Assembly: GCF_036408855.1 (NCBI RefSeq)
Contig: NZ_JAZGJQ010000003.1
Span: 62,001 to 126,000 of the forward strand
Source of the DNA: Olsenella_K absiana
Lineage (GTDB): Bacteria; Actinomycetota; Coriobacteriia; Coriobacteriales; Atopobiaceae
Reading direction: 5' to 3'
Length of the DNA: 64,000 bases
Positions 50,450-60,829 of the stretch are shown here, in pieces (position 1 is the stretch's first letter; each line of letters opens with the position of its first letter). The position numbers and the translations under genes were made by a program. The notes below the pieces were generated by a model that worked only from the letters and a program-made list of their open reading frames with translations, was not told the DNA's origin and made no database searches.

Positions 50450-51874
50450 ATGTATCCACATGACCTCGAGGGGCGGGGGTCCCTCAAGAAGTACGAGTAC
50501 CTCCATAGCTGCCTCAGGCGCGACATCCGCTCCGGCGCGCTCCAGGCGGGGGTGCGGCTGGCCTCCAAGCGCGAGCTTGCCGAGCGCCTGGGCGTGAGCG
50601 TCTCGACGGTGGAGCGCGCCTACGACCTCCTTGCGAGCGAGGGATACGTGCTGGCGAGGCCTGGCAGCGGGTTCTACGTCTCCGAGGTGGCGGCGCGCGA
50701 GCTGCCGGAGGAGGAGTCGGAGGAGGATCCGGACGAGGGCGCGCGCAAGGTGTTCGACGCCAACGCCAACCGCAACGGCATCCGGCTCTTCCCGGCGAAC
50801 ACCTGGGTGCGCTGCATGAGGAGGATCCTCTCCGCCCAGGACTCGGAGATGTACGAGACGGTGCCCCTGAACGGCCTCTACGAGCTGCGCCGGGCGATCG
50901 CGGAGTACCTCTTCGAGTCGCGGGGCATCGTGGTGGACCCCGCCTGCGTGGTGGTCGGTGCCGGGACGGAGTTCCTCTACAGCCGCCTCATCCACCTGCT
51001 GGCAGGTCGACCCCGGCTGGTCACGGGCGACATCTACCCTAAGAAGCTCGTGCAGATAGCGCGCAACAGCGGCGCCACCTGGGAGTTCGTCACTGCGGAC
51101 CTGCACGGGATGAGGACCGAGGAGCTTGGCGCGACCTCCGCCCAGGCCGTGCTCGTCTCGCCCGCCAACCTCTTCCCCACGGGCGCGGTGCTGCCGATGG
51201 AGAGGCGCGAGGAACTGCTGAGATGGGTCGAGGCGGAGCCGAGGCGCCTCGTCATCGAGGACGACTACGACAGCGAGCTGCGCTACTCGCAGCGCTCCCT
51301 CCCCACGCTGTTCGGCATGTGCCAGTCCGAGAGGGTCATCTACCTCAACACCTTCTCAAAGACCCTCGTGCCCTCGATCCGCATCTCCTACATGGTGCTG
51401 CCCCACCGTCTCATGGAGATCTACCGCGACCAGGCGGGCTTCTACTCCTGCACCGCGTCGAGCCTCGAGCAGGCGACGCTCGCCGAGTTCATCTCCGAGG
51501 GCCACTTCAGGCGCCACGTCAACCACCTCAGGCGCTACTACCGCCGCCAGCGCGACGTCTTCGTCGAGAAGGTCGACTCCTCGAGGCTCTCGCTCGTCGG
51601 CCACCTCCTGCCCAGCGAGGTGGGGACCCACCTGCTCCTTTCCGTCGACACGCGCATGAGCGACCGCCAGATCGTCGAGGCCGCGGCGGAGAGGAGCCTG
51701 AGCCTGGACATGCTCTCGGAGCACTGCGCCTGCCAGGACGTGCTCCATGCGGGCTACGTGGTACTCAACACCGCGAGCGTCGAGGAGGCGCGCGTGGGCG
51801 AGCTCGTGTCGATTCTGGAGGAAGTGTTCGCTGACGACATCGCCCGCGCCGAGGCGAGTCGTGGGCGTCGCTGA
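50450..51874 (+). CDS. MocR/PdxR-type regulator (GntR helix-turn-helix fused to aminotransferase fold)
   Basis: A 474-residue protein. The N-terminal GntR domain (about 10-80) has LRRDIRSGALQAGVRLASKRELAERLGVSVSTVERAYDLL; the rest is a fold-type I aminotransferase with the PLP lysine in YLNTFSKTLVPSIRISYMVLP (about 303). MocR proteins sense PLP or an amino-substrate and regulate a neighbouring gene. The aldehyde dehydrogenase gene directly downstream is the obvious candidate target. The ATG at 50450 is preceded by GGGGAGAGGCG. Confidence 0.92.
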   Translation: MYPHDLEGRGSLKKYEYLHSCLRRDIRSGALQAGVRLASKRELAERLGVSVSTVERAYDLLASEGYVLARPGSGFYVSEVAARELPEEESEEDPDEGARKVFDANANRNGIRLFPANTWVRCMRRILSAQDSEMYETVPLNGLYELRRAIAEYLFESRGIVVDPACVVVGAGTEFLYSRLIHLLAGRPRLVTGDIYPKKLVQIARNSGATWEFVTADLHGMRTEELGATSAQAVLVSPANLFPTGAVLPMERREELLRWVEAEPRRLVIEDDYDSELRYSQRSLPTLFGMCQSERVIYLNTFSKTLVPSIRISYMVLPHRLMEIYRDQAGFYSCTASSLEQATLAEFISEGHFRRHVNHLRRYYRRQRDVFVEKVDSSRLSLVGHLLPSEVGTHLLLSVDTRMSDRQIVEAAAERSLSLDMLSEHCACQDVLHAGYVVLNTASVEEARVGELVSILEEVFADDIARAEASRGRR

Positions 51875-52015
51875 GCCGTCCGCTCGGCCGAAACCGGACT
51901 GCAAAAAAAGTCGTGATGCGAACCTGTCGCCTCCCTGTGGCCTCGGGTAGGGTGCCAGATGTCCACAGGGGGCCCGGATGGGCCCGACCGACTTCCGAAA
52001 GAAGGGGGAAGCATC

Positions 52016-53500
52016 ATGGCATACGAGCTCAGGAGCAGCTACGGACTATACATCGACGGCGCCTTCAGGCCGGCTTCGGACGGGGGGACCTTCAAGACGG
52101 TGAACCCTGCGAACGGCGAGGTCCTCGCCGAGTGCGCGGAGGCCACCAAGGAGGACGTCGACGCCGCGGTCGAGGCGGCCTGGGCGGCGCAGCCCGGTTG
52201 GGCCGCCGTCCAGCCGATCGAGCGCGCCGACCTCCTGCTGCGCATCGCGGACGTCATCGACGAGAACGCAGAGCTTCTCGCCCGCGTCGAGACGCTGGAC
52301 AACGGCAAGCCCATCCGCGAGACCAAGGCCATCGACGTGCCGTACGGCGCAGACCACTTCCGCTACTTCGCCGGCGTGATCCGCTCGGAGGAGGGCAGCG
52401 CGTCCGTCCTCGAGGGCGGGCTGCTCAACGTCGTGCTGCGCGAGCCCATCGGCGTCGTGGGGCAGATCGTCCCCTGGAACTTCCCGTTCCTGATGGCGGC
52501 GTGGAAGCTGGCGCCGGCGCTCGCGGCGGGCGACTGCGTGGTCATCAAGTCCTCCTCCTCGACGCCCCTCTCGCTGCTGGTCCTCATGGACCTCGTCGGC
52601 GACCTCCTGCCCAAGGGTGTCGTGAACGTGATTACGGGCAAGGGCTCGAGGTCGGGCCAGTGGATGCTCGAGCACCCCGGCTTCAGGAAGCTCGCCTTCA
52701 CCGGCTCCACCGAGGTCGGCCGCTCCGTCGCCCGCGCGGCCGCAGAGCGCCTGATCCCAGCGACCCTCGAGCTGGGCGGCAAGAGCGCCAGCATCTTCTT
52801 CGACGACTGCGACCTCGATCAGGCCATCGACGGCCTCCAGCTCGGCATCCTCTTCAACCAGGGGCAGGTCTGCTGCGCGGGCTCTCGCGTCTTCGTACAG
52901 GAGGGCATCTACGACGAGTTCGTCGCGGCCGCCGTGGACCAGTTCGAGAAGGTGAGGATCGGAGACCCGCTCGACCCGGAGACGCAGCTCGGCGCCCAGA
53001 TCAACCCTGCGCAGGCAAGGAAGGTGCAGTCCTACGTCGACCTCGCCCGCGAGGAGGGCGCGACGATCCTCTGTGGCGGCGAGGCCTACACGGAGGGGGA
53101 GTGCGCCAAGGGCGTCTTCTACAAGCCCACGCTGATCGCCGATGCCACGAACGCCATGCGCTGCGCCCGCGAGGAGATCTTCGGGCCGGTGGCCGTCGTC
53201 ATCAAGTTCAAGACCGAGGAGGAGGTCCTCGCGATGGCGAACGACTCCGACTACGGTCTCGGCGGCGCGGTCTGGACCCGCGACATCAACCGCGCCATCC
53301 GCGTGGCGCGCGGGGTGGAGACGGGTCGCATGTGGGTCAACACCTACAACCAGATTCCTGCTGGAGCGCCCTTCGGTGGTTATAAAACCTCTGGTATAGG
53401 CCGTGAGACGCACAAGATGATCCTCAATGCCTATACTCAGGTCAAGAACGTCATGGTCAACACCAACGACGGCCCCTCCGGGTTCTACCCCCACAAGTAG
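52016..53500 (+). CDS. Aldehyde dehydrogenase family protein
   Basis: A 494-residue NAD(P)-dependent enzyme. The cofactor region is VGQIVPWNFPFLMAAWKLAPAL, the general base Glu is in LELGGKSASIFFDDCD (about 251) and the catalytic Cys in NQGQVCCAGSR (about 284). It is closest in style to betaine-, gamma-aminobutyraldehyde- or acetaldehyde-type enzymes; substrate is unresolved. The ATG at 52016 follows AAGGGGGA. It stands between the MocR regulator and an iron alcohol dehydrogenase, suggesting an aldehyde/alcohol pair. Confidence 0.95.
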   Translation: MAYELRSSYGLYIDGAFRPASDGGTFKTVNPANGEVLAECAEATKEDVDAAVEAAWAAQPGWAAVQPIERADLLLRIADVIDENAELLARVETLDNGKPIRETKAIDVPYGADHFRYFAGVIRSEEGSASVLEGGLLNVVLREPIGVVGQIVPWNFPFLMAAWKLAPALAAGDCVVIKSSSSTPLSLLVLMDLVGDLLPKGVVNVITGKGSRSGQWMLEHPGFRKLAFTGSTEVGRSVARAAAERLIPATLELGGKSASIFFDDCDLDQAIDGLQLGILFNQGQVCCAGSRVFVQEGIYDEFVAAAVDQFEKVRIGDPLDPETQLGAQINPAQARKVQSYVDLAREEGATILCGGEAYTEGECAKGVFYKPTLIADATNAMRCAREEIFGPVAVVIKFKTEEEVLAMANDSDYGLGGAVWTRDINRAIRVARGVETGRMWVNTYNQIPAGAPFGGYKTSGIGRETHKMILNAYTQVKNVMVNTNDGPSGFYPHK

Positions 53501-53536
53501 CGGGAAGGTCTGATAGAGCGACGGTTGTGTGTACGG

Positions 53537-53568
53537 AGAGGCTATATCAAAAAAGATATAGCCTCTTT
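53537..53568 (+). terminator. Terminator between the aldehyde and alcohol dehydrogenase genes
   Basis: Perfect 12-bp arms AGAGGCTATATC/GATATAGCCTCT around six A residues, ending CCTCTTTG. It is strikingly A+T-rich for this genome and ends 33 bp before the next start codon. Confidence 0.7.
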
Positions 53569-53600
53569 GCGGGTATCGGCATCGGAAAGAGAGGATCACC

Positions 53601-54818
53601 ATGCAGCAGTTCATCAATCCGCGTTTCGTCTACCACGGTGAGGGCGCGCTCGATGCGCTCAAGACGCTCGAGGGGAAGAAGGCCGTCCTGTGCATGGGCG
53701 GCGGCTCGCTGAAGCGCAACGGCTACTACGACGTCATCCTCGGGGACCTCAAGGAGGCCGGGCTCGAGGTCAAGGTCATCGAGGGCATCGAGTCCGACCC
53801 CTCCGTTGAGACCGTGGAGAAGGGCGCCAAGGTCATGCAGGAGTTTGGCCCCGACTGGATCGTCGCCGTCGGCGGCGGCTCCCCGATCGACGCCGCGAAG
53901 GCCATGTGGATCAAGTACGAGTACCCCGACATCACCTTCGAGCAGATGACCACCCCGTTCGGCCTGCCCAAGCTCCGCAAGAAGGCCCACTTCTGCGCCA
54001 TCACCACCACGAGCGGCACGGGCACCGAGGTCACTGCCTTCTCGATCATCACCGACTACCACAAGGGTATCAAGTACCCGATTGCGGACTTCGAGATCAC
54101 GCCCGACGTCGCGATCGTCGACCCGGCGCTCGTCAAGAAGCTCCCGGTCAAGATGGTCGCCTTCACCGGCATGGACGCGCTGACCCACGCCATCGAGTCC
54201 TACGTCTCCACCGCGCACAGCCCCTACACCGACGCCATGGGCCTGCACGCTATGCGCATGATCCGCGACAACATCGTGCAGTCCTACTCCGGCGACCAGG
54301 CCGCCCGCGCCGCGATGCACGACGCGCAGTGCCTCGCGGGCGTCGCCTTCTCCAGCGGCCTGCTCGGCATCGTCCACTCCATGGCGCACAAGACCGGCGC
54401 CGCGTTCGAGAACGGCCACATCATCCACGGCTGCGCCAACGCCATGTACCTGCCCAAGGTCATCCGCTTCAACGCCGGCGTGGGTGCCACCGCCGAGCGC
54501 TTCGCCCAGATCGCCGACGTCTTGAACCTCGGAGGCCTGACGCGCGCCGACAAGGTCGAGAACCTCATCGGGTGGGTCCGCTGGCTCAACGACCAGATGA
54601 ACATCCCCCACGCCATCAAGAACTACGGCCAGGGCGGCGCCCTCGTGGCGGACGGCGACGGCATCGTGAGCGAGGAGGAGTTCGAGAAGAAGCTCTCCGA
54701 CATCGCGGCCAACGCACTGCTGGACGCCTGCACCGGAGCCAACCCGCGCCCGGTCAACCAGCAGCAGATGGAGAAGCTGCTCACCGCCTGCTACTTCGAC
54801 GAGGAGATCCACTTCTAA
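53601..54818 (+). CDS. Iron-containing alcohol dehydrogenase
   Basis: A 405-residue group III alcohol dehydrogenase. The nucleotide loop is AVGGGSPIDAAKAMW, the phosphate region TTTSGTGTEVTAFSIIT, and the metal site is supplied by the Asp/His of VDPALV, GMDALTHAIES, VHSMAHKTGAAFENGHIIHG. Likely reductions include acetaldehyde, butyraldehyde or 1,2-diol-derived aldehydes. The ATG follows GAGAGG. High codon bias points to strong expression. It has its own terminator at 54867. Confidence 0.95.
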   Translation: MQQFINPRFVYHGEGALDALKTLEGKKAVLCMGGGSLKRNGYYDVILGDLKEAGLEVKVIEGIESDPSVETVEKGAKVMQEFGPDWIVAVGGGSPIDAAKAMWIKYEYPDITFEQMTTPFGLPKLRKKAHFCAITTTSGTGTEVTAFSIITDYHKGIKYPIADFEITPDVAIVDPALVKKLPVKMVAFTGMDALTHAIESYVSTAHSPYTDAMGLHAMRMIRDNIVQSYSGDQAARAAMHDAQCLAGVAFSSGLLGIVHSMAHKTGAAFENGHIIHGCANAMYLPKVIRFNAGVGATAERFAQIADVLNLGGLTRADKVENLIGWVRWLNDQMNIPHAIKNYGQGGALVADGDGIVSEEEFEKKLSDIAANALLDACTGANPRPVNQQQMEKLLTACYFDEEIHF

Positions 54819-54866
54819 GGAGAGAGGAACCCGCCCGCCCGGGCATCCCGGAGGAGCGCGTAGCGC

Positions 54867-54902
54867 AAGGGGGCGTCGGACCAGGTCCGGCGCCCCCTTC
54901 GT
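54867..54902 (+). terminator. Terminator of the alcohol dehydrogenase gene
   Basis: AAGGGGGCGTCGGA-N5-TCCGGCGCCCCCTT with one G-U pair, followed by CGTTC. Confidence 0.75.
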
Positions 54903-54997
54903 TCGCAACCTCCCGCCTCGGAGAGGCGTACCACGGCGCGCGCCTGCGCGCCGTGGCGTCGCGTGGGGGGCGGAGCTGCCGCGCGACTCGCCCCTGC

Positions 54998-56218
54998 CTA
55001 CTGGTAGCGGAGCGACTCGACGGGGTCGAGCCTCGAGGCGCGCCAGGCGGGGTAGAAGCCGAAGAGCACCCCGATGCCGACGCAGATGCCGGTGGCGAGT
55101 ACGACGGCCGTGGGGGTGATCACCGGGGTCACCTGCATGCCGTCCATCATTGAGGACGACGACGCGACGGCGGCGAGGACGGAGGCGCTGCCGTAGCCGA
55201 GCAGGATGCCGATGACGCCGCCGATCAGACACAGCATCACGGACTCGAGCAGGAACTGCAGGGTGATGTCGCTCCGGCGCGCCCCGAGCGCCTTCCTGAG
55301 GCCGATCTCGCGGATGCGCTCGGTGACGTTGGTGAGCATCATGTTCATGATGCCGATGCCGCCCACGACGAGCGAGACGCCCGCGACGGCGCCCATGAGC
55401 AGCTGGAACGCGGCCATGGTGGAGTCGAGCTGCTGCAGGATCGAGGCCATGGTCATGACGCTGATGTAGTACTGCGAGCTCGAGGTGCCGTCCGTCACGG
55501 CGTCGTCGGGCACGTTGAAGTAGCGCCTGAGGTAGGCCTCGGTCGTGGCCGCGATCGAGTCCATGTCCTCGCCCTCGCGCGCGAAGCCCACGACGTGCGT
55601 GATCGCAGAGCTCCCGGTGAGGCGCGCCTCCGCGGTCTTGAGGGGGACGTAGCTCGTGCCGCCCGAGAGGCTCGCCTCGGTGACGCCCACGACAGTGAAG
55701 TCGTCGTTGCCGAGCCTCAGGGTCTGGCCGAGCGCGGCGTCGGGGCCCTGCGGCCACAGCTGGTCTGCGGACTGGCGGTCGAGCACGATCACGCGGGCGC
55801 CGACGCTCGCCTCGCCTTCGGAGACGAGCCTGCCCGCCGAGGCCTTGACGCCGGTCGCCTGGAAGTACTCGGGCTCCACGCCCTGGATGCTCAGGCTCGC
55901 GGTCGCGACGCCGTTCGTGGCGTCGCCGCTCGCGTACGCGGTCCCCGTGATGAAGTCGTACTGGTCGGAGAGGCCCTCCTCTAAGGCGTCGACGTCGTCC
56001 GACGTGAGGTCGCGCCCCACGTAGCAGGTGATCATCACCGTCCGCGACTGGTCGAGGCCCAGCTCGCCGACGAGGGAGGCCTTCACGCCGTCGATGAGCG
56101 CCGTCATGGAAATGACGGCGGCGATGCCGATCACGATGCCGAGGACCGTGAGCAGGCTCCGCCCCCGGTTGGCGTGGATGGCCGAGAAGGTCTCGTAGAA
56201 CAGGTCGCTCGCCCTCAT
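54998..56218 (-). CDS. MacB-type ABC transporter permease (FtsX domain)
   Basis: A 406-residue protein. The N-terminal helix (GRSLLTVLGIVIGIAAVISM) is followed by a large extracellular MacB_PCD domain (about 45-255), then three helices of the FtsX domain with GGIGIMNMMLTNVTERIREIGLRKALGARRSDI, diagnostic of MacB/LolE permeases. The ATG overlaps the ATPase stop (ATGA). With the ATPase and the adaptor it forms a tripartite-like exporter for peptides, lipids or antimicrobials. Confidence 0.94.
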   Translation of the reverse strand: MRASDLFYETFSAIHANRGRSLLTVLGIVIGIAAVISMTALIDGVKASLVGELGLDQSRTVMITCYVGRDLTSDDVDALEEGLSDQYDFITGTAYASGDATNGVATASLSIQGVEPEYFQATGVKASAGRLVSEGEASVGARVIVLDRQSADQLWPQGPDAALGQTLRLGNDDFTVVGVTEASLSGGTSYVPLKTAEARLTGSSAITHVVGFAREGEDMDSIAATTEAYLRRYFNVPDDAVTDGTSSSQYYISVMTMASILQQLDSTMAAFQLLMGAVAGVSLVVGGIGIMNMMLTNVTERIREIGLRKALGARRSDITLQFLLESVMLCLIGGVIGILLGYGSASVLAAVASSSSMMDGMQVTPVITPTAVVLATGICVGIGVLFGFYPAWRASRLDPVESLRYQ

Positions 56219-56961
56219 GCCCCTCTCGCCTCCCCCTCGGTCGCCCCCTGCCTCATCGCGCGGACGAAGGCGCGCTCCTGCTCGTCGGTGAGGAGCCGGC
56301 CGTCCCGGATGTGGACCACGCGGTCGGCCCAGGCCGCGACCTCCGGGTCGTGGGTGATGAGGACCACGGTCTTGCCCCTCGACTGCATCCTGCGGAAGAT
56401 GCCCATGACGAGCTCGCCCGTCTCGGAGTCGAGGTTGCCGGTGGGCTCGTCGGCGAGGATAACCTCGGGGTCGCAGACCAGCGCTCGCGCGATCGCGACG
56501 CGCTGCATCTGGCCTCCCGAGAGCTCGTTGGAGCGGTGGTAGTAGAGCTCCTCGGGCAGGCCCGTCTCCGCGAGGGCGCGCCAGGCGCGCAGCTCGCGCT
56601 CGCGCGCGGGGCGGCGGGTGTAGACGAGCGGCAGCATCACGTTGCGGATGACCGTGGCGCGCGGGAGCAGGTTGAAGGACTGGAAGACGAAGCCCAGCGC
56701 CTCGGAGCGCACCTGGGCGAGCTCCGAGTCGCTCAGGGTCGAGACGTCGATCCCGGAGAGCTCGTAGGTGCCCGAGGTCGGCCTGTCGAGGCAGCCCAGG
56801 ATGCTCATGAGGGTGGACTTGCCAGAGCCGGAGGGTCCCATGATGGCGAGGAACTCCCCGCGCGCGACCTCGAGATCGACGCCGCGCAGGGCGCAGGTGA
56901 GGCCGGCGCCCGTGGCGTAGATGCGCCAGAGGCCACTGGCGCGTATGACCGGGGCCACCAT
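56215..56961 (-). CDS. MacB-type ABC transporter ATP-binding protein
   Basis: A 248-residue ATPase of the LolD/MacB class. Walker A is IMGPSGSGKSTLMSILGCLDRPTSG in pattern, Q-loop GFVFQSFNLLPRATV, signature [17 protein letters not shown] and Walker B ILADEPTGNLDSETGE, with the H-loop VVLITHDPEVA. It drives the adjacent permease. Its ATG at 56961 is one base after the adaptor stop (TAG-C-ATG). Confidence 0.96.
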   Translation of the reverse strand: MVAPVIRASGLWRIYATGAGLTCALRGVDLEVARGEFLAIMGPSGSGKSTLMSILGCLDRPTSGTYELSGIDVSTLSDSELAQVRSEALGFVFQSFNLLPRATVIRNVMLPLVYTRRPARERELRAWRALAETGLPEELYYHRSNELSGGQMQRVAIARALVCDPEVILADEPTGNLDSETGELVMGIFRRMQSRGKTVVLITHDPEVAAWADRVVHIRDGRLLTDEQERAFVRAMRQGATEGEARGA

Positions 56962-56962
56962 G

Positions 56963-58291
56963 CTAGGCCGCCACGCCGGAGGGGGCGGGCGCGTCCCCGG
57001 GCTCCGCCTGCGCGTCTTCGAGGACCTCGTCCCCCTCGGAGACGCCGCCCTCGATGACCACGTCGGAGCCTCCCGAGGCCCTGACGTCCACGCGGCGCCG
57101 CTCGGTCGCGGGGACGGTCCCTTCCCAGCCCGTGACGACGCACACGTAGCTGGCGCCGTCCGCGTCCGTGCCGATGGCGCTCGCGGGCACGGTGAGCGCG
57201 TCGGGGATGCTCGCGCAGGTGATGTCGACGTTCGCCGTCATCCCGGGCTTGAGCGAGGCGTCGGGCTCGGGGACGAGCAGCCTCACGGCGTAGGTCACGA
57301 CGGTGCCACCGTAGCCCGCCGAGGAGGCGTCCGAGGAGGAGACGGACGCGATGTTGGTCACCTCGGCGTCGAGGGAGAGATCGGGGAGGGCGGAGAAGGT
57401 CGCGGTGGCAGGCTGGCCCACCTGGACCTTGGCGATGTCGAGCTCGTTCACCTGCACCGTGACGCTCATCTGGGAGAGGTCGCCGATCATGATGAGGGCC
57501 CCGGAGGAGTCCTTGGAGGCGGCGCCCGTGCCGCCGGAGCCCGCCTGGGCCCCCTCGACCGCGTTCATGACGACGACCGAGCCGGAGGCGGGGGCGAGGA
57601 CGGTGCGCTTGTCGGCGTTGGCCACCGCGTCATCGTAGGAGGACTGCGCCCCCTCGAGCGCGAGTTGGGCCGCGTCGACCGCGTCCGCGGCGGAGTTGAC
57701 GGTCGAGACGTCGATCGAGCCCGTCTCGTCGGCGTAGTAGGCGTCGTAGGCGGCCTGGTAGGACTCGCGTGCGGACCGGAGCTGGTTCTTCGCGGAGCGC
57801 AGCTGGAGCTCGGCGTCGCGCACCGCCTTGTCGAGCGCGTCGTTGCCGATGAGCAGCAGGGGGTCGCCCTTCTCGACGCGGTCCCCCTGCCGGACGTAGA
57901 CCTTCTGGATGATGCCGTCCACCTCGGGGGTCACCTGGACGGACTCGACGGGCTCGACGCTGCCGGAGGCCTTGACGCTCTCCGTGTAGTCCTGGCGCGT
58001 GACGGTGACGGTCGGGACGATTGCCTCGGAGGGGTCGGGCTGTCGCGAGCCGAGGGCTGCGAAGGCCGCGACCGCGGCGACGACGGCGAGGGCGACCACG
58101 AGCGCGACGACCCTCTTCGTGCGGCGGCGCCGACGGTGCGCCATGAGGCTCTCCAGGGCGCGCTTGGCCTCGGCGTCCTCCTCGGAAGTGGTGCCGGCGG
58201 CGGGGGAGGGGACGCGGAGCGTGGCCTGGCTCTCGGCCTGGGCCTCCTCCGGCGCGGGAGGCCTGCTCGGGCTGTCGGGGGTGGACGTCAT
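56963..58291 (-). CDS. MacA/HlyD-type membrane-fusion (efflux adaptor) protein
   Basis: A 442-residue protein. After a polar cytosolic tail (1-55) comes a positive patch and one helix (VVALVVALAVVAAVAAFAAL, about 60-80). The lipoyl/barrel-sandwich halves (SGSVEPVESVQVTPEVDGII; VLAPASGSVVVMNAVEG) bracket a coiled-coil hairpin. The beta-barrel part follows (ANVDITCASIPDALTVPASAIG). In a Gram-positive cell it would extend from the membrane toward the wall. The ATG at 58289-58291 follows GGAGGA. It is first in the exporter operon. Confidence 0.92.
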   Translation of the reverse strand: MTSTPDSPSRPPAPEEAQAESQATLRVPSPAAGTTSEEDAEAKRALESLMAHRRRRRTKRVVALVVALAVVAAVAAFAALGSRQPDPSEAIVPTVTVTRQDYTESVKASGSVEPVESVQVTPEVDGIIQKVYVRQGDRVEKGDPLLLIGNDALDKAVRDAELQLRSAKNQLRSARESYQAAYDAYYADETGSIDVSTVNSAADAVDAAQLALEGAQSSYDDAVANADKRTVLAPASGSVVVMNAVEGAQAGSGGTGAASKDSSGALIMIGDLSQMSVTVQVNELDIAKVQVGQPATATFSALPDLSLDAEVTNIASVSSSDASSAGYGGTVVTYAVRLLVPEPDASLKPGMTANVDITCASIPDALTVPASAIGTDADGASYVCVVTGWEGTVPATERRRVDVRASGGSDVVIEGGVSEGDEVLEDAQAEPGDAPAPSGVAA

Positions 58292-58458
58292 GGTGTCCTC
58301 CTCGGTTAGGCGGCCGCTCGGGCCGGGGCTCTCGGGATCGGCTCTCAGGGTTCTGGCGACGCTCGTCGTAGCTGGGACCAGTATCCGTGATGCGCTCGGC
58401 GCGGACGCGGAGGATTCCGCACGCGGTCCCCCGGCGCTTGCCAGCGCGAGAAAGACCA

Positions 58459-58487
58459 TTGCCCGCAGGGTGACGGTATCCTATACT
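58459..58487 (+). promoter_or_regulatory. Promoter of tRNA-Pro
   Basis: TTGCCC, a 17-bp spacer and TATACT, 13 bp before the tRNA. Confidence 0.8.
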
Positions 58488-58500
58488 GAGCACTTAGCGT

Positions 58501-58577
58501 CGGGGCGTGGCGCAGCTTGGTAGCGCATCTGCTTTGGGAGCAGAGGGTCGCTGGTTCGAATCCAGTCGCCCCGACCA
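58501..58577 (+). tRNA. tRNA-Pro (TGG)
   Basis: Acceptor CGGGGCG/CGCCCCG, anticodon loop TTTGGGA (TGG) in a TCTGC/GCAGA stem, discriminator A and encoded CCA. Confidence 0.97.
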
Positions 58578-58622
58578 TTCGCATCCGAGGGGCCCCTTGG
58601 GGCCCCTGCCAGGCGCCGGGAG

Positions 58623-58652
58623 TTGCGCTGCCGCGTGGGCTTGGTTTAGGAT
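58623..58652 (+). promoter_or_regulatory. Promoter of tRNA-Gly
   Basis: TTGCGC, an 18-bp spacer and TAGGAT, 28 bp before the tRNA. The -35 is the same hexamer as at the Trp leader promoter. Confidence 0.6.
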
Positions 58653-58680
58653 GGGAGAGGTTCGGGTTCGCCCGAGCGCT

Positions 58681-58756
58681 GCGGCGGTAGTTCAATTGGT
58701 AGAGCAGCAGCCTTCCAAGCTGCCTGTTGCGGGTTCGAGTCCCGTCCGCCGCTCCA
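58681..58756 (+). tRNA. tRNA-Gly (TCC)
   Basis: Acceptor GCGGCGG/CCGCCGC, anticodon loop CTTCCAA (TCC) in a GCAGC/GCTGC stem, discriminator T and encoded CCA. Confidence 0.97.
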
Positions 58757-58765
58757 TCGCACACG

Positions 58766-58793
58766 AGGCCACGGCTACGCCGTGGCCTTTCTC
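58766..58793 (+). terminator. Terminator after tRNA-Gly
   Basis: AGGCCACGGC-TAC-GCCGTGGCCT followed by TTCTCG. Confidence 0.8.
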
Positions 58794-58929
58794 GTCTCGT
58801 GGCCCCCTCGGCCTCTCGCCCTTCTCGATGGCGGCGCCTGTCGCGACCCTCGACGCCGGGCTCCTGCGCCATCCGTCGCCAAGCGTTGCCATGAGGTTGC
58901 GAGACGGATGCGGGAAGTTTTCCGCTAGG

Positions 58930-58958
58930 TTGCGAGACGATGCGTCCGGTGTTACAAG
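58930..58958 (+). promoter_or_regulatory. Candidate promoter of gdhA
   Basis: TTGCGA, a 17-bp spacer and TACAAG. It overlaps one copy of the AGGTTGCGAGACG direct repeat, so a regulator binding the repeat would affect it. Confidence 0.45.
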
Positions 58959-59028
58959 ACGCGAACCTTCATAGGATTCGAAACGCCCCGGCCGTACCTT
59001 AGCCCAGAGGTACGTACCCGTCCCATGA

Positions 59029-60390
<1,362 letters not shown>

Positions 60391-60444
60391 GCCCCAGGCG
60401 ACAGGAGAGGCCCGGCCATCACGGGACGGGCTTGCGCAAGGGTA

Positions 60445-60480
60445 GCGGGGCCCCGGACTTGCCGGGGTCCCGCGGTCTTC
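60445..60480 (+). terminator. Terminator of gdhA
   Basis: GCGGGGCCCCGG-N5-CCGGGGTCCCGC with one G-U pair, followed by GGTCTTC. Confidence 0.65.
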
Positions 60481-60829
60481 TCGGGGCCCCGCGTCCTTCT
60501 CGACGAACGCCAAGGCGTACAATGGGGCGCACGATTCGCGGGGGAGAGGTTTTGTGTCGATTCTCTTACGCGGGCGGGAGGGGTGTGACGCCCCCTCGGG
60601 CAAGCGCCTACAATTGTCCCTGCCTTTAAGGGCGGTACCGAGATGCCGTCAAGGAGTCCAGTTGGTATTGAGCGCATACAGACGATAGGGGAGCGACTGC
60701 CTGCGGGCGGTTCTGCTCCCTTTGTTGTATATATGGTCTCTGATATCCCAGGAGGTGGGAGCCGCCTCCTGGCGGGCGTGCCGAGGGGCGCGGACCGGCT
60801 GGCGAGACGAACAGTGAAAGGGGATGCGC
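60481..60829 (+). promoter_or_regulatory. Long leader of carAB with a terminator-like hairpin
   Basis: The 439-bp gap between gdhA and carA holds no gene. A TACAAT -10 at 60609-60614 is the best promoter candidate. Downstream, GGGAGC (60689-60694) can pair with GCTCCC (60715-60720), followed by TTTGTTG, which is terminator-like. A second hairpin, CCAGGAGG/CCTCCTGG (60748-60772), carries GGGAGC in its loop and could compete for the same GCTCCC. GAGAGGTT near 60545 resembles part of a PyrR site, but the rest of the consensus is absent. Confidence 0.5.

Noticed and set aside
60540..60560. A PyrR-binding loop in the carA leader
   Set aside because: Only GAGAGGTT matches; the conserved UCC side and the hairpin context are absent.
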